A DNA stretch of 64,000 nt from IMCC2047 sp041395865 (GCA_041395865.1 JAWKZQ010000005.1:114911-178910), one strand, 5' to 3'; counted from the stretch's first letter, positions 51,463 to 63,994 are shown. Numbers and translations are program-made. The notes: generated from the sequence alone by a model not told the origin.

Positions 51463-51808
51463 ATTATTTTCAGGTGCTTAACTTTTCAAAGTGGGTATTA
51501 AAAGCAAGCATAGCAGTTTTTCTTCAAATTCCTATGAGAGGCTGCGCTATATATGTTGATTCCGTAGGTGAGTGAGTAGGAGGTTTACCAAAAGGGTAAA
51601 AAATGACAAAAATTGTCACTGTTTTCGAGCTTCTTTTATTGGAGGCGAATGAGGGTGTTACAAAGTTTAATCGGGTTTAAATCCAGTTTTTTCATTGGGT
51701 TATAAAAAAACAAACTTGATTTCTTGCGTTTGGCACAGGCGTTGCTATACCTGTTGTGACGACAAATTATTCTTACAATTTGTTATTTGAAACCAAGGAG
51801 AGAACAAC
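51463..51808. promoter_or_regulatory. pilB-pilA intergenic control region
   Basis: 346 bp between divergent pilus genes. It contains the sigma-54 promoter at 51731-51746 and the dyad TGACA-AAAAT-TGTCA (51604-51618), about 113 bp upstream of the -24 element. The dyad resembles the TGTC-type boxes bound by PilR. The rest is AT-rich with no reading frame. The pilB promoter was not recognised. Confidence 0.65.
51731..51746 (+). promoter_or_regulatory. Sigma-54 promoter of pilA
   Basis: TGGCAC (51731-51736), 5 bp, then TTGCT (51742-51746): an exact match to the -24/-12 consensus TGGCAC-N5-TTGCW. It lies 62 bp before pilA. RpoN with the PilS/PilR pair drives pilA in pseudomonads. Confidence 0.93.
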
Positions 51809-52246
51809 ATGAGAAAAATGAAAACATCCCAGCAGGGTTTTACGTTGATCGAATTGATGATCGTAATTGCAATCATTGGGATTTTGGCAGCAATTGCTTT
51901 GCCAGCGTATCAAGATTACACAATCCGAGCACGGGTATCTGAAAGTGTAAATATTGCTTCTGCGGCTAAGACTACAGTTAGTGAAAATATTTCTAACAAT
52001 GGTGGAGTAATGCCAGCTAATGCTTGTCTTGGGGTGAACACTTTTGCAGCGGCGATTGGTAATGTGGCAAGCTTAGCATGCGCCAATGCTACAGGAATTA
52101 TTACAGTCGTTACTACAGCTAATGCTGGAGCTGTTACTCTAGACCTTCGACCTGCTGCACCTGGCGCTGCAGGAGCAGCAATTACGTGGACATGCGTAAG
52201 AACTGCCGGTTCAAACAACCATGTGCCAGCAAACTGTCGAGCGTAA
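51809..52246 (+). CDS. pilA: PilA, type IV major pilin
   Basis: A 145-residue prepilin: short basic leader M-R-K-M-K-T-S-Q-Q-G, then F-T-L-I-E-L-M-I-V-I-A-I-I-G-I-L with the invariant glutamate at +5 of the mature protein, and the family Y-Q-D-Y-T-I-R-A-R segment. The globular part is rich in Ala, Thr and Asn with four cysteines, the last pair (C-V-R ... C-R-A) likely forming the C-terminal disulfide loop. AAGGAG stands 8 nt before the ATG; a start at M4 would also leave a valid leader. Base composition is more AT-rich than its neighbours, as often seen in pilins. Confidence 0.95.
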   Translation: MRKMKTSQQGFTLIELMIVIAIIGILAAIALPAYQDYTIRARVSESVNIASAAKTTVSENISNNGGVMPANACLGVNTFAAAIGNVASLACANATGIITVVTTANAGAVTLDLRPAAPGAAGAAITWTCVRTAGSNNHVPANCRA

Positions 52247-52286
52247 TAAATATAGGCTCAGACCTTTTTAAAATGAGCCCTTAAAA

Positions 52287-52376
52287 AAATGGGGTCAGAC
52301 CCCGTTTAGAAAAAGCCCCGGTATATCCGGGGCTTTTTTGTTTCACCCGAGTAGAAATGGGGACAGACCCCATTTT
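52287..52376. repeat. Two REP-like units, ATGGGG(T/A)CAGACCCC
   Basis: AAATGGGGTCAGACCCCGTTT (near 52287-52307) and AAATGGGGACAGACCCCATTTT (52355-52376) are two short imperfect palindromes in the same orientation flanking the pilA terminator. GGGGTCAGACCCC-type units commonly accompany RAYT transposases, and a broken RAYT gene begins 77 bp downstream. No further copy was found in the window. Confidence 0.7.
52310..52338 (+). terminator. Rho-independent terminator after pilA
   Basis: AAAAAGCCCCGG and CCGGGGCTTTTTT pair around TATAT, ending in a T-tract about 65-90 nt after the pilA stop. Confidence 0.92.
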
Positions 52377-52452
52377 ATAAGTTTTAGATCAATAGTCTAA
52401 CGGTTTGGTCTTTGTTATCGTCGGCATTAAAAAGATCACAAGGAGGTTATTA

Positions 52453-53070
52453 ATGCCGAGACGTTTTCGGGGAAGCCTGCCCAATATTCCGCATCACATT
52501 ATTCAGCGTGGCAATAATCGTTCTGCCTGTTTTTATGGTGAGGAGAATTACCTGCTTTTTCTGGAATGGTTGTCCTGCTATGCAAAGGAGACAGATTGTG
52601 AGCTCCACGCCTATGTGCGGATGACGAATCATGTCCATTTGCTGATTACCTCGGCACGGTAGAGGGTGCTGGACAGTTAATGAAAAGCCTTGGCCCGCGT
52701 TACGTGCAACATATAAACCGAACTTATCGGTAAACCTGCGCACTATGGGAAGGGCGATTCCGCTTATGTCTGGTGCAAGAAGAAAATTATGTGCTGGGTT
52801 GTTATCGCTATATCGAGCTTAATCCGGTCAGGGCTATGATGGTCGATCATCCAGCGGTATATCGCTGGAGTAGTTGTCGCTCCAATGCGCAAAGTGAAGC
52901 ATTGGATTTTATTAAGCTGCATTCAGTGTAGCAGTCATTAGGGTTGACTGTTGATGATCGTGTCAGTGCTTATCGGGGACTGTTCGGTGAACGTCTTGAT
53001 TCGAGTTTGGTAAATGAGGTTCGGCAGGCAGGCAAAGGCGATTATGCTTTGAAAAATAAAAGGTTTTAAA
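52453..53070 (+). pseudogene. Degraded REP-associated tyrosine transposase (RAYT)
   Basis: From ATG 52453, with GGAGG upstream, a Y1-transposase reads R-F-R-G-S-L-P-N-I-P-H-H-I-I-Q-R-G-N-N-R and includes the catalytic H-V-H in M-T-N-H-V-H-L-L-I. It ends early at TAG 52660-52662. The family sequence continues in another frame: G-A-G-Q-L-M-K-S-L-G, a stop, then L-W-E-G-R-F-R, E-E-N-Y-V-L-G-C-Y-R-Y-I-E-L-N-P-V-R-A (with the catalytic Tyr region), Y-R-W-S-S-C, another stop, and A-Y-R-G-L-F to N-K-R-F and TAA 53068-53070. One frameshift and two stops make it inactive. It is not part of any intact element. Confidence 0.88.
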
Positions 53071-53215
53071 AAAGTAGAGACCGCCTTGGGGGGCGGGCTT
53101 TACTGGGGCCTGCCGACAGGCCATGTCAAAGAGAAGGGCGCTGTGAAATCGGGCTTGGTAGCTTAGCTTGACTGAAGCTAGTGAATGTTTTTCAAAGTTA
53201 TTTAACTAGCATAAT

Positions 53216-55313
53216 TTATGCCTTTTGAAGAGACTGCTCGAACATTTCGTAAGATACTGGCTTGCTAAAATAAAACCCCTGCACAATCCTCACCCCTTGC
53301 TCAGCAATAAAACCTAACTGCGCTTCTGTTTCCACACCTTCGGCAACGACTTCAAGCCCCAGGTTTTTGGCCATGGCGACAATGGCGGTGACGATGCTGG
53401 CATTATGGCGGTCTGTGTTCACATCCACAATAAAGCTTTTATCGATCTTGAGTTCGTCCAGCGGGAATTTGGTTAAATAGTTAAGCGACGAATAACCGGT
53501 TCCAAAATCGTCTACGGACAGGCGAACACCCATATCTTTCAGTGCATGCAGTACCTCAACGGTGCTGTCGGCATCGTTCATGATTATGCTTTCGGTCAAT
53601 TCCAGTTCCAGAAATTTGGGCTCAAGGCCGGTTTCCTTAAGTACCTTTTGTGTCTGCTCAAGCAGGTCGCTTTGTTTAAACTGCAGGCTGGAAAGGTTGA
53701 CGGCTATTTTTTGAAGCTCCAGGCCTTGTGACTGCCAGGCTTTCAGTGTGCTGCAGGCCTCGGTGAGAACCCAGTTTCCGATCTCGATAATCAGCCCCAT
53801 TTCTTCGGCAAGCGGGATAAAGTTAGCGGGGGAGATCAGCCCGTGCTTGGGGTGATTCCAGCGCACCAGGGCTTCGGCAGAGACGGTTTTGCCGGTATGG
53901 ATGTCAACCTGGGGTTGGTAGTAAACCGATAGCTCGTTACGCTCCAGGGCTCTGCGCAGGTCAGCTTCCAGGGCCAGTCGTTCGCGTCCGCTGGCATTCA
54001 TGGTACTGGAGTAATACTGGAAGGTGTTTTTGCCCGTTTTTTTTGCATGGTGCATGGCCGTATCGGCATGCTTGAGCAAGTTCTCCACATTGTCACTGTC
54101 CAGCGGGGCGATGGCGATGCCGATGCTGGGCGTCACGACCAGCTCGTGCCCTTGCAGAAGCATGGGGCGGCTCAGGGTGTTCAGCAGGTATTTGGCAACA
54201 TCGGCAGCGACAGCTGTGTCCTCTAGCTGGTCGAGGACTACTGTAAATTCGTCGCCGCTGAGCCGTGAAACGGCAATTTCCGTGTCTGGTTTAATGTGCC
54301 GCGTTAAGGATGCGCTTTCTTTAATACTGGTCTCCAGCCGTTTGGCTATTTCCTGCAGCAACAGGTCGCCTAGGGTATGGCCGAGTGAGTCATTGATGCG
54401 TTTGAAGTTATCGATGTCGATGTAGAGCACCGCGATCTTCGCATGAGCCTGTTCAGCTTGATGCATCATGTCAGCCAGTTTTTCAGTGAATAACTGGCGG
54501 TTTGGCAGCCCCGTTAAGGTGTCATAGTAGGCCAGTTGCCGCATGCGCTCCTGGGCTTCGGAGCGTTCGGTAATATCCTGGGCGATCCCGACGAGTAAGG
54601 TGGTGTCCTGCTCGCGGCTGATTTGTAATGAAAGCTCGGCCGGGTAAGTGCTGCCATCCTTGCGCTGAATGTGGGTGGTCAGCAGCTGTTCGGTAAATTC
54701 GTTGCGGTAAAGGTCGGTAACAATTTCTTTCAGGCGGATGTCGCTCAGCTCAGGTAGCAGTTGGTACAGGTTTAGGCCGGTGAGCTCCTCATCACTGTAC
54801 CCCAGGTTGGCGCGTGCCCGGTAGTTGGTTTGCTCCAGCCGAAAACCGCCGACATCGCAAATATAGACTTCATTGGAGGAGCTTTCGACCACCTTGCCCA
54901 GGCGGATTGCAATCTGTTGTGCCGCTTCGTGATCGCGGATGGCTTTGGCCGCTCGCAGCATATAGCGGATGCGGTGCCCGAAAATGGGCCAGTTCAGGGG
55001 TTTAACGATGAAGTCGGTGGCGCCTGCTTCATAGGCGTGGTTGATGGAGTCGGTATCGTCCATGCCTGTCGACATAAGAATGGGAACCAGCTTGCCATCC
55101 GCTTGCTTGCGGATTTTGGCGCAGGCTTCGAGGCCATCCATTTCCGGCATTTCAATATCGAGTATCACGATATCGGGAGGCTCGTTGGCGAAGCTTTCCA
55201 GGGCCTGGATGCCGTTTTCGGCCTCGTTCACGCGGATACCGTGGCTTTCCAGTACGCTTCGCATGACGATGCGTACGGTGGTGTCGTCGTCGACAATCAG
55301 TGCCAGTGCGGTG

Positions 55314-55336
<23 letters not shown>
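53216..55336 (-). CDS. Response regulator with PAS, GGDEF and EAL domains
   Basis: A 706-residue cytoplasmic signalling protein. Receiver domain near 10-130 with phospho-acceptor D60 (I-L-D-I-E-M-P-E-M-D-G) and K in F-I-V-K-P; PAS near 150-265; GGDEF domain near 280-445 with R-L-S-G-D-E-F in the active loop; EAL domain near 465-700 with S-A-E-A-L-V-R-W near 483-490, E-L-T-E-S-I-I, D-D-F-G-T-G-Y-S-S-L and A-E-G-V-E-T. EAL residues look complete, so c-di-GMP phosphodiesterase activity is expected; S-G-D-E-F may still be a cyclase. ATG 55336 has AGGGA upstream and overlaps the kinase gene by 23 bp, pairing the two functionally. Confidence 0.9.
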
Positions 55337-58283
<2,947 letters not shown>

Positions 58284-58321
58284 GAGTTTTGTTTTCAATT
58301 ACCGGGAAGATTCAGTCACAG

Positions 58322-58356
58322 CAAAGCCCTTCCGGGTAATTCGGAAGGGCTTTTTA
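58322..58356. terminator. Hairpin terminator between the M23 gene and the kinase gene
   Basis: AAAGCCCTTCCG and CGGAAGGGCTTT form a perfect 12-bp stem around GGTAATT. On the minus strand it follows the M23 gene by about 60 nt but has only three Ts; on the plus strand TTTTT follows, where no gene is read. It probably ends the M23 transcript. Confidence 0.65.
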
Positions 58357-58412
58357 AGCATAGTTGCTTTTGCGGGTTGTGCTAACGTTGCCTGTTCTGG
58401 CAGAGACTTACG

Positions 58413-59312
58413 CTAGGGAGTGTCCGCTTTATTAGCCATTAACAGGCTTGGGTCAATGCGGGCATTATTGAGGCTGACGGACCAATGCAGGTGCGGGCCG
58501 GTAACGCGCCCGGTTTTGCCGACCAGGCCAATGGTGTCGCCGGGTTTTATCCGATCACCTTCTGCTACATCAATCCGGCTCATGTGGCAGTACATGGAGA
58601 CCAGGCCGTGGCCATGGTCGAGCAAGACGGTTTTACCATTGAAAAAATAATCGCCAGTAACGCTGACAACGGCCTCGGCAGGCGCTTGAATCGGTGTGCC
58701 TTCCGGGGCCGCAATATCCAATCCGCTGTGGGGATTGCGTGGCTGATCGTTGAAGAAACGGCGCAGGCCGAAAGGGCTGCTGTAGGGCCCGCTGGTGGGC
58801 TTGGCCATTTGCAGGGTGGGCGTTATTTCGGTATTCCAATGCTTGAAAGCCGCAACCATGATGCTTTTTTCCGCGTTGATGCGTTCTAGGTCGGTCGTCA
58901 GAGGCGTCACCTGCCGTTTGTTGCTGAGGGTGATGCGCTGCTCCCGGTAGGCCTTGGGTTCCACTTCAAAGGACAGTAACTGCTTGCCCTTGGCTTCGCT
59001 ATAAACAGCCAGGTTGTGCGTGCCCGGATTGACCGAAAGCGGAATACCAACCACTGCTACCCAGTAGGATTCATTTTCTTGATCGACTTTCTGCAGCATA
59101 ACCCGGTTGCCGCGATACCAGGCATTGGGCTCGTTATTGGCCGGGGCCAGCTCCTGGCTTAACGGCAATACAGCAATGCCGCCAGGCACTGGAGTGTGCT
59201 TGGGCAAGATTGTCTTATCGGCCCAGCTTTTCGTTGGTAACAGGAGGCAAAGTAAGCAAAAAACGATACGTATGCCGTTGCTTACAGAAGAAAAGTGCGT
59301 TGCTTGATGCAT
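58413..59312 (-). CDS. Secreted M23 metallopeptidase
   Basis: A 299-residue exported protein. A signal peptide covers about residues 1-31 (hydrophobic I-V-F-C-L-L-C-L-L-L-P, then S-W-A-D as a likely cleavage site). An N-terminal beta domain (about 40-125) precedes the C-terminal LytM domain with F-G-L-R-R-F-F near 176, H-S-G-L-D-I-A (zinc H and D) near 193-199, H-G-L-V-S-M-Y-C-H and H-L-H-W near 273-276. The zinc site is complete, so cleavage of peptidoglycan peptide cross-links is expected. It lies 5 nt downstream of xseA and is probably co-transcribed. Unlike the 19-kb paralogue it has no coiled coil. Confidence 0.9.
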   Translation of the reverse strand: MHQATHFSSVSNGIRIVFCLLCLLLPTKSWADKTILPKHTPVPGGIAVLPLSQELAPANNEPNAWYRGNRVMLQKVDQENESYWVAVVGIPLSVNPGTHNLAVYSEAKGKQLLSFEVEPKAYREQRITLSNKRQVTPLTTDLERINAEKSIMVAAFKHWNTEITPTLQMAKPTSGPYSSPFGLRRFFNDQPRNPHSGLDIAAPEGTPIQAPAEAVVSVTGDYFFNGKTVLLDHGHGLVSMYCHMSRIDVAEGDRIKPGDTIGLVGKTGRVTGPHLHWSVSLNNARIDPSLLMANKADTP

Positions 59313-59317
59313 GGCGG

Positions 59318-60670
59318 TTACTCAATGGTGTCGACGATACAGTCGAGTTTGCCCTGGCTTAATTGGGCGCTTACCCTGTCGCCGGGTTTGACCTGGTTAC
59401 TGTTACGGATAATGCGTTGTTGTTGGTCCTTCACGATGGCATAACCCCTGCCTAAGGTTTGCAGCGGGCTCAGGGTATGCAGGGCCTGGGCGTTACGCTG
59501 CAGGCGCTGCCGTTGTTTTTCAAGGTAGTGCTGCATCGCATGGTGTAAGCGTTGCGACAGCTGGCGGTTGCTGAGGTTCAGTTGCGAGATGGCGTGATCG
59601 GGCCGGAACCGATTCAGGCGAGCGGTTAAGGTGTCGAGGTGGGCACGGTTTAGCCTGAGCTGCTGATTGGCTGCCGTTCTCAGGCGAGCTTCCATATCAT
59701 CCAGCCGTTGGGCTTGCTCCTGAAGCCGTTGGCCGGGATGGCGCAGGCGCTTGCGTAAATAGTCCAGCTGTTGACGGGCCAGAATTAATCGCCGACGCAG
59801 GTTTTCCGTCAGCGAGAGCTGGGCCTTGCGCAACGCGAGCTGCCACTGCTGCTGGTCCGGGCTTAGCAGTTCTGCTGCGGCGGATGGCGTCGGGGCGCGC
59901 ACATCGGCAACAAAGTCGCTGATGGTGAAGTCGATTTCATGGCCGACGGCTGAAACGACCGGGATGCGGCTGGCATAAATGGCGCGGGCCACAACCTCCT
60001 CGTTGAAAGGCCACAGGTCCTCTAGCGAGCCGCCGCCGCGGCCAACAATCAAAACATCAATGGGATTGTTTGTTTGACTGGTACGGTTTGCCAAGGCAAT
60101 GCCGGCGACAATGTCGGCGGCGGCTTCTTTGCCCTGCACCAGTGCCGGGATGACCGAAACCGGAATGCCTGGGAAGCGCCTGGCCAGTACGGTCAGAATG
60201 TCCCGGATTGCAGCGCCTGTCGGCGAGGTGACGATGCCGATATGGGTAGGCAGATCAGGTAACGGTTGCTTGTGGGCCGCATCAAACAGGCCTTCGTCAG
60301 CGAGCTTTTGCTTGAGTGCTTCAAACTGGCGTTGCAGGCGCCCTTCGCCCGCATCGATGAGGTTTTCTACAATCAGCTGGTAATCCCCGCGGCCTTCGTA
60401 AAGGCTGGCTTTTGCGCGCACGATGGCATGCAAGCCATGGTTAACCGGGAAGCGCAGGTTACGGTTACGGCTGGCGAACATGGCGCAGCGGACCTGGGCA
60501 TTGTCATCTTTCAGGGTGAAGTACCAGTGGCCGGAGGCGTGCTTGGTCAGGTTGGATATTTCGCCTTCGACCCAGATTTGCCGGAATTCGGACTCCAGCA
60601 GCACCTTTGCCTGGCGGTTAAGTTGGGAGACGGTCAGGACCTCGCGCTGGAGAGCGGGTGTGTTGTTCAT
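59318..60670 (-). CDS. xseA: XseA, exodeoxyribonuclease VII large subunit
   Basis: A 450-residue subunit of the single-strand-specific nuclease ExoVII. N-terminal OB fold (V-S-Q-L-N-R-Q-A-K-V-L-L-E near 14-26, W-V-E-G-E-I-S-N near 33-40, H-W-Y-F-T-L-K-D near 48-55), catalytic domain with I-G-I-V-T-S-P-T-G-A-A-I-R-D near 145-158, G-R-G-G-G-S-L-E-D-L-W near 212-222 and V-G-H-E-I-D near 244-249, then a long arginine/glutamine-rich coiled coil (about 290-410) that binds XseB. No xseB gene lies nearby. It diverges from guaB. Confidence 0.96.
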   Translation of the reverse strand: MNNTPALQREVLTVSQLNRQAKVLLESEFRQIWVEGEISNLTKHASGHWYFTLKDDNAQVRCAMFASRNRNLRFPVNHGLHAIVRAKASLYEGRGDYQLIVENLIDAGEGRLQRQFEALKQKLADEGLFDAAHKQPLPDLPTHIGIVTSPTGAAIRDILTVLARRFPGIPVSVIPALVQGKEAAADIVAGIALANRTSQTNNPIDVLIVGRGGGSLEDLWPFNEEVVARAIYASRIPVVSAVGHEIDFTISDFVADVRAPTPSAAAELLSPDQQQWQLALRKAQLSLTENLRRRLILARQQLDYLRKRLRHPGQRLQEQAQRLDDMEARLRTAANQQLRLNRAHLDTLTARLNRFRPDHAISQLNLSNRQLSQRLHHAMQHYLEKQRQRLQRNAQALHTLSPLQTLGRGYAIVKDQQQRIIRNSNQVKPGDRVSAQLSQGKLDCIVDTIE

Positions 60671-60781
60671 AGTGATCAGGTCAGAACTCGGCGCAAAAGG
60701 AAGTCCCGAGTATATCAGCCCGGTTGAGTGATGAAAGCCCCCAAACCTTTACACCGGGAACGCTCAATTTGTGTATTTTCC

Positions 60782-60810
60782 TTTAATTAAGCGGCCTTCA
60801 TCCCTATAAT
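60782..60810 (+). promoter_or_regulatory. Likely sigma-70 promoter of guaB
   Basis: A perfect -10 TATAAT (60805-60810) lies 38 nt before guaB. The -35 at 17-bp spacing is TTTAAT (60782-60787), a weak match. The 177-bp xseA-guaB gap shows nothing else recognisable. Confidence 0.6.
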
Positions 60811-60847
60811 ATCGGGTCAATTTTTAACTGGAAAGGTTGTCCTCGCC

Positions 60848-62317
60848 ATGTTGCGTATCGCTGAAGAAGCATTGACTTTCGATGACGTTTTGCTCGTCCC
60901 TGCCTACTCGGAAGTTCTGCCCAAAGATGTATCCCTGAAAACCCGGCTAACTCGCGAAATTGAGCTGAATATCCCGTTGATTTCGGCGGCCATGGACACT
61001 GTGACCGAAAGCAAACTGGCCATTGCGATGGCTCAGGAAGGCGGGCTCGGCATCATCCACAAGAACTTTTCCATCGAACAGCAGGCCCGTGAAGTCCGTG
61101 CGGTTAAAAAATTCGAAACAGGGGTGGTGAAAGACCCGGTTACGATTAAACCGAATACCCCCGTGCGGGATTTGCTTGAACTTAACCGCGAACACGGCTT
61201 TTCAGGCTTCCCCGTAGTTGATGGCAGCTCACTGGTGGGTATTGTTACTTCCCGGGATTTCCGTTTTGAAAGCAATCTCGATCGTCCCGTTTCCGAATTG
61301 ATGACGCCAAAAGACCAGCTGGTTACCGTGAAAGAGGGCGCTTCGCCCGACGCGGTCAAGCAACTGCTGCATAAGCACCGTATTGAGAAGGTGCTGGTCG
61401 TCAACGATAACTTTGAATTGACCGGCCTGATGAGCGTGCAGGATATTTTTAAATCCAAGGCGTTCCCCAATGCCTGTAAGGACAGTTCCGGCCAATTGCG
61501 CGTCGGCGCGGCCGTTGGTACCGGGCCGGAAACGCCGGACCGTGTCAAAGCCCTGGTTGAGGCCGGTGTGGACGTGATTGTGGTGGATACTGCACACGGC
61601 CATTCGAAGGGGGTGATCGACCGCGTACGCTGGGTGAAGGAAAACTATCCCCAGGTTCAGGTGATCGGAGGCAACATCGCCACTGCCGCCGCTGCCAAAG
61701 CGCTGGTTGAAGCCGGTGCGGATGCGGTGAAAGTGGGTATTGGCCCCGGTTCAATTTGTACCACCCGTATCGTTACAGGTATTGGCGTTCCCCAGATTAC
61801 GGCCGTTGCCAATGTTGCGACCGCACTGGAAGGTACCGGCGTTCCCCTGGTTGCCGATGGCGGCATCCGTTTCTCCGGCGATCTTTCCAAGGCGCTGGTT
61901 GCAGGTGCTTCCGCGATTATGGTGGGTGGCCTGCTGGCGGGTACCGACGAAGCGCCCGGTGAGGTAGAGCTTTACCAGGGCCGTGCTTTCAAGGCCTATC
62001 GAGGCATGGGATCGCTGGGCGCCATGGGGCAGTCGAACGGTTCCAGTGACCGTTACTTCCAGGACAAGGACGCCGGCGTTGAAAAACTGGTGCCTGAGGG
62101 TATTGAGGGCCGTGTGCCCTGCAAGGGGCCGATGGCGGCCATCGTGCACCAGCTGATGGGCGGCGTGCGTGCCACGATGGGTTACACGGGCTGTAAAGAT
62201 ATAAACGAGCTTCGCACCAAGCCCGAATTTGTGCGTGTCACGAATGCCGGCATGAGTGAAAGCCACGTACACGATGTGACCATTACCAAGGAAGCGCCTA
62301 ACTATCGCATCCGGTAA
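60848..62317 (+). CDS. guaB: GuaB, inosine-5'-monophosphate dehydrogenase
   Basis: A 489-residue NAD-dependent enzyme converting IMP to XMP, the committed step of GMP synthesis. Barrel start A-L-T-F-D-D-V-L-L-V-P-A-Y near 8-20; two CBS domains inserted near 90-205 (V-T-I-K-P-N-T-P, G-I-V-T-S-R-D); catalytic C304 in G-P-G-S-I-C-T-T; flap with M-G-S-L-G-A-M near 385-391 and the E-G-R-V-P-C-K-G loop near 419. The start ATG is preceded by GGAAAGG. guaA follows after 99 nt on the same strand. Confidence 0.97.
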   Translation: MLRIAEEALTFDDVLLVPAYSEVLPKDVSLKTRLTREIELNIPLISAAMDTVTESKLAIAMAQEGGLGIIHKNFSIEQQAREVRAVKKFETGVVKDPVTIKPNTPVRDLLELNREHGFSGFPVVDGSSLVGIVTSRDFRFESNLDRPVSELMTPKDQLVTVKEGASPDAVKQLLHKHRIEKVLVVNDNFELTGLMSVQDIFKSKAFPNACKDSSGQLRVGAAVGTGPETPDRVKALVEAGVDVIVVDTAHGHSKGVIDRVRWVKENYPQVQVIGGNIATAAAAKALVEAGADAVKVGIGPGSICTTRIVTGIGVPQITAVANVATALEGTGVPLVADGGIRFSGDLSKALVAGASAIMVGGLLAGTDEAPGEVELYQGRAFKAYRGMGSLGAMGQSNGSSDRYFQDKDAGVEKLVPEGIEGRVPCKGPMAAIVHQLMGGVRATMGYTGCKDINELRTKPEFVRVTNAGMSESHVHDVTITKEAPNYRIR

Positions 62318-62348
62318 ACCCCTAAACCCTCTTTGAATTAATATGATG

Positions 62349-62380
62349 ACCCCTGCAGCTTACATTGAGCGAGCAGGGGT
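62349..62380 (+). terminator. Hairpin in the guaB-guaA spacer
   Basis: ACCCCTGC (62349-62356) and GCAGGGGT (62373-62380) form an 8-bp stem with a 16-nt loop, followed by TATTGCTT rather than a T-tract. It may attenuate or process the guaBA transcript rather than end it. Confidence 0.4.
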
Positions 62381-62416
62381 TATTGCTTAACAGCCTTCAA
62401 ACGCAGACTAGCTTCT

Positions 62417-63994
62417 ATGACTCAAAATATACACGCCGAACGCATCCTCATTCTTGATTTTGGTTCACAGTACACCCAGCTGATTGCACGTCGTGTGCGC
62501 GAAATTGGTGTGTTTAGCGAAATTCATGCCTTTGATATGACCGAAGCGGATATTCGCGCCTTCGCGCCAAACGCTATTATCCTGGCCGGTGGTCCGGAGT
62601 CGGTGACGGAGACGAGCACGCCACGTGCGCCGCAGGTGGTGTTCGAGCTGGGCGTGCCTGTGTTGGGTATCTGCTACGGTATGCAGACCATGGCCGAGCA
62701 GCTGGGCGGCAAGGTTGAGGGCTCCAATGAGCGCGAGTTTGGCTATGCACAGGTAAAGGCTGAGGGGCACAGTTGCCTGCTGGCTGACATTGCCGACCAT
62801 GTGGATGACCATGGCAATGCCATGCTGGATGTCTGGATGAGCCATGGTGACAAGGTCACGCAGATGCCGGAAGGTTTCAGCCTGATGGCTTCTACCGGCA
62901 GTGCGCCGATTGCCGGGATGTATGACGATGAGCGACGTTTCTACGGCGTACAGTTCCACCCTGAAGTGACGCATACGTTGCAGGGACTTCGGATGCTGGA
63001 GCATTTCGTCAAGAATATTGCCGGTTGTGAAGGTCTGTGGACACCGGCGCAGATTATCGAAGACGCCATCGAAACGGTGCGCAAGCAGGTAGGTAGTGAC
63101 CATGTGTTGCTGGGGCTGTCCGGCGGTGTCGATTCTTCGGTTGTTGCGGCCCTGCTGCATAAAGCCATTGGCAACCAGCTGACCTGCGTGTTTGTGGATA
63201 ACGGCCTGCTGCGTAAGCACGAAGGCGATCAGGTGATGGACATGTTCGCCAAGAACATGGGCGTTCGTGTGATTCGCGCCGATGCGGAAGAACTTTTCCT
63301 GACCCGCCTCAAGGGCGAATCGGATCCCGAAAAGAAACGCAAGATCATCGGCAATACGTTTATTGAAGTCTTCGATGAAGAGTCCAATAAAATCGACAAC
63401 GTGAAGTGGTTGGCGCAGGGCACAATTTACCCGGACGTGATCGAATCCGCCGCGGCAAAAACCGGCAAGGCGCATGTGATTAAATCCCACCACAATGTGG
63501 GTGGCCTGCCGGAGGACATGAAGCTGGGCCTGGTTGAGCCGCTGCGAGAGCTTTTTAAAGACGAAGTGCGCAAAATCGGCCTGGAACTGGGCCTGCCCTA
63601 CGATATGGTTTATCGCCACCCCTTCCCGGGGCCGGGGCTGGGCGTCCGTATTCTGGGCGAGGTGAAAAAGGAATACGCGGATATCCTGCGCGATGCCGAT
63701 GCCATCTTTATCGAAGAGCTGCACAATGCCGACTACTACCACAAGGTCAGCCAGGCCTTTACCGTCTTCCTGCCGGTTAAATCGGTGGGCGTTGTGGGCG
63801 ATGCGCGCCAATACGAATACGTAGTGGCGGTTCGCGCCGTGGAAACCATCGACTTTATGACGGCGCGCTGGGCGCACCTGCCCTACGAACTGCTGGAAAA
63901 GGTATCGAGCCGTATCATCAACGAAGTGAAGGGGATTTCACGGGTCACCTACGATATTTCCTCAAAACCGCCTGCAACCATTGAGTGGGAGTGA
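62417..63994 (+). CDS. guaA: GuaA, GMP synthase (glutamine-hydrolysing)
   Basis: A 525-residue enzyme that aminates XMP to GMP. N-terminal class I amidotransferase with I-L-D-F-G-S-Q-Y-T near 12-20, nucleophile C86 in G-I-C-Y-G-M-Q, and the H/E pair in F-H-P-E-V-T near 178-183. Then the ATP pyrophosphatase domain with G-L-S-G-G-V-D-S-S near 233-241 and the dimerisation domain with R-H-P-F-P-G-P-G-L-G-V-R near 398-409. It ends I-E-W-E, 6 nt before the window edge. Paired with guaB as in most gammaproteobacteria. Confidence 0.97.
   Translation: MTQNIHAERILILDFGSQYTQLIARRVREIGVFSEIHAFDMTEADIRAFAPNAIILAGGPESVTETSTPRAPQVVFELGVPVLGICYGMQTMAEQLGGKVEGSNEREFGYAQVKAEGHSCLLADIADHVDDHGNAMLDVWMSHGDKVTQMPEGFSLMASTGSAPIAGMYDDERRFYGVQFHPEVTHTLQGLRMLEHFVKNIAGCEGLWTPAQIIEDAIETVRKQVGSDHVLLGLSGGVDSSVVAALLHKAIGNQLTCVFVDNGLLRKHEGDQVMDMFAKNMGVRVIRADAEELFLTRLKGESDPEKKRKIIGNTFIEVFDEESNKIDNVKWLAQGTIYPDVIESAAAKTGKAHVIKSHHNVGGLPEDMKLGLVEPLRELFKDEVRKIGLELGLPYDMVYRHPFPGPGLGVRILGEVKKEYADILRDADAIFIEELHNADYYHKVSQAFTVFLPVKSVGVVGDARQYEYVVAVRAVETIDFMTARWAHLPYELLEKVSSRIINEVKGISRVTYDISSKPPATIEWE

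Noticed and set aside
62465..63877. 470-codon minus-strand open frame
   Set aside because: It lies wholly antisense to guaA, whose protein is unmistakable; the antisense translation has no recognisable domain and no ribosome site.
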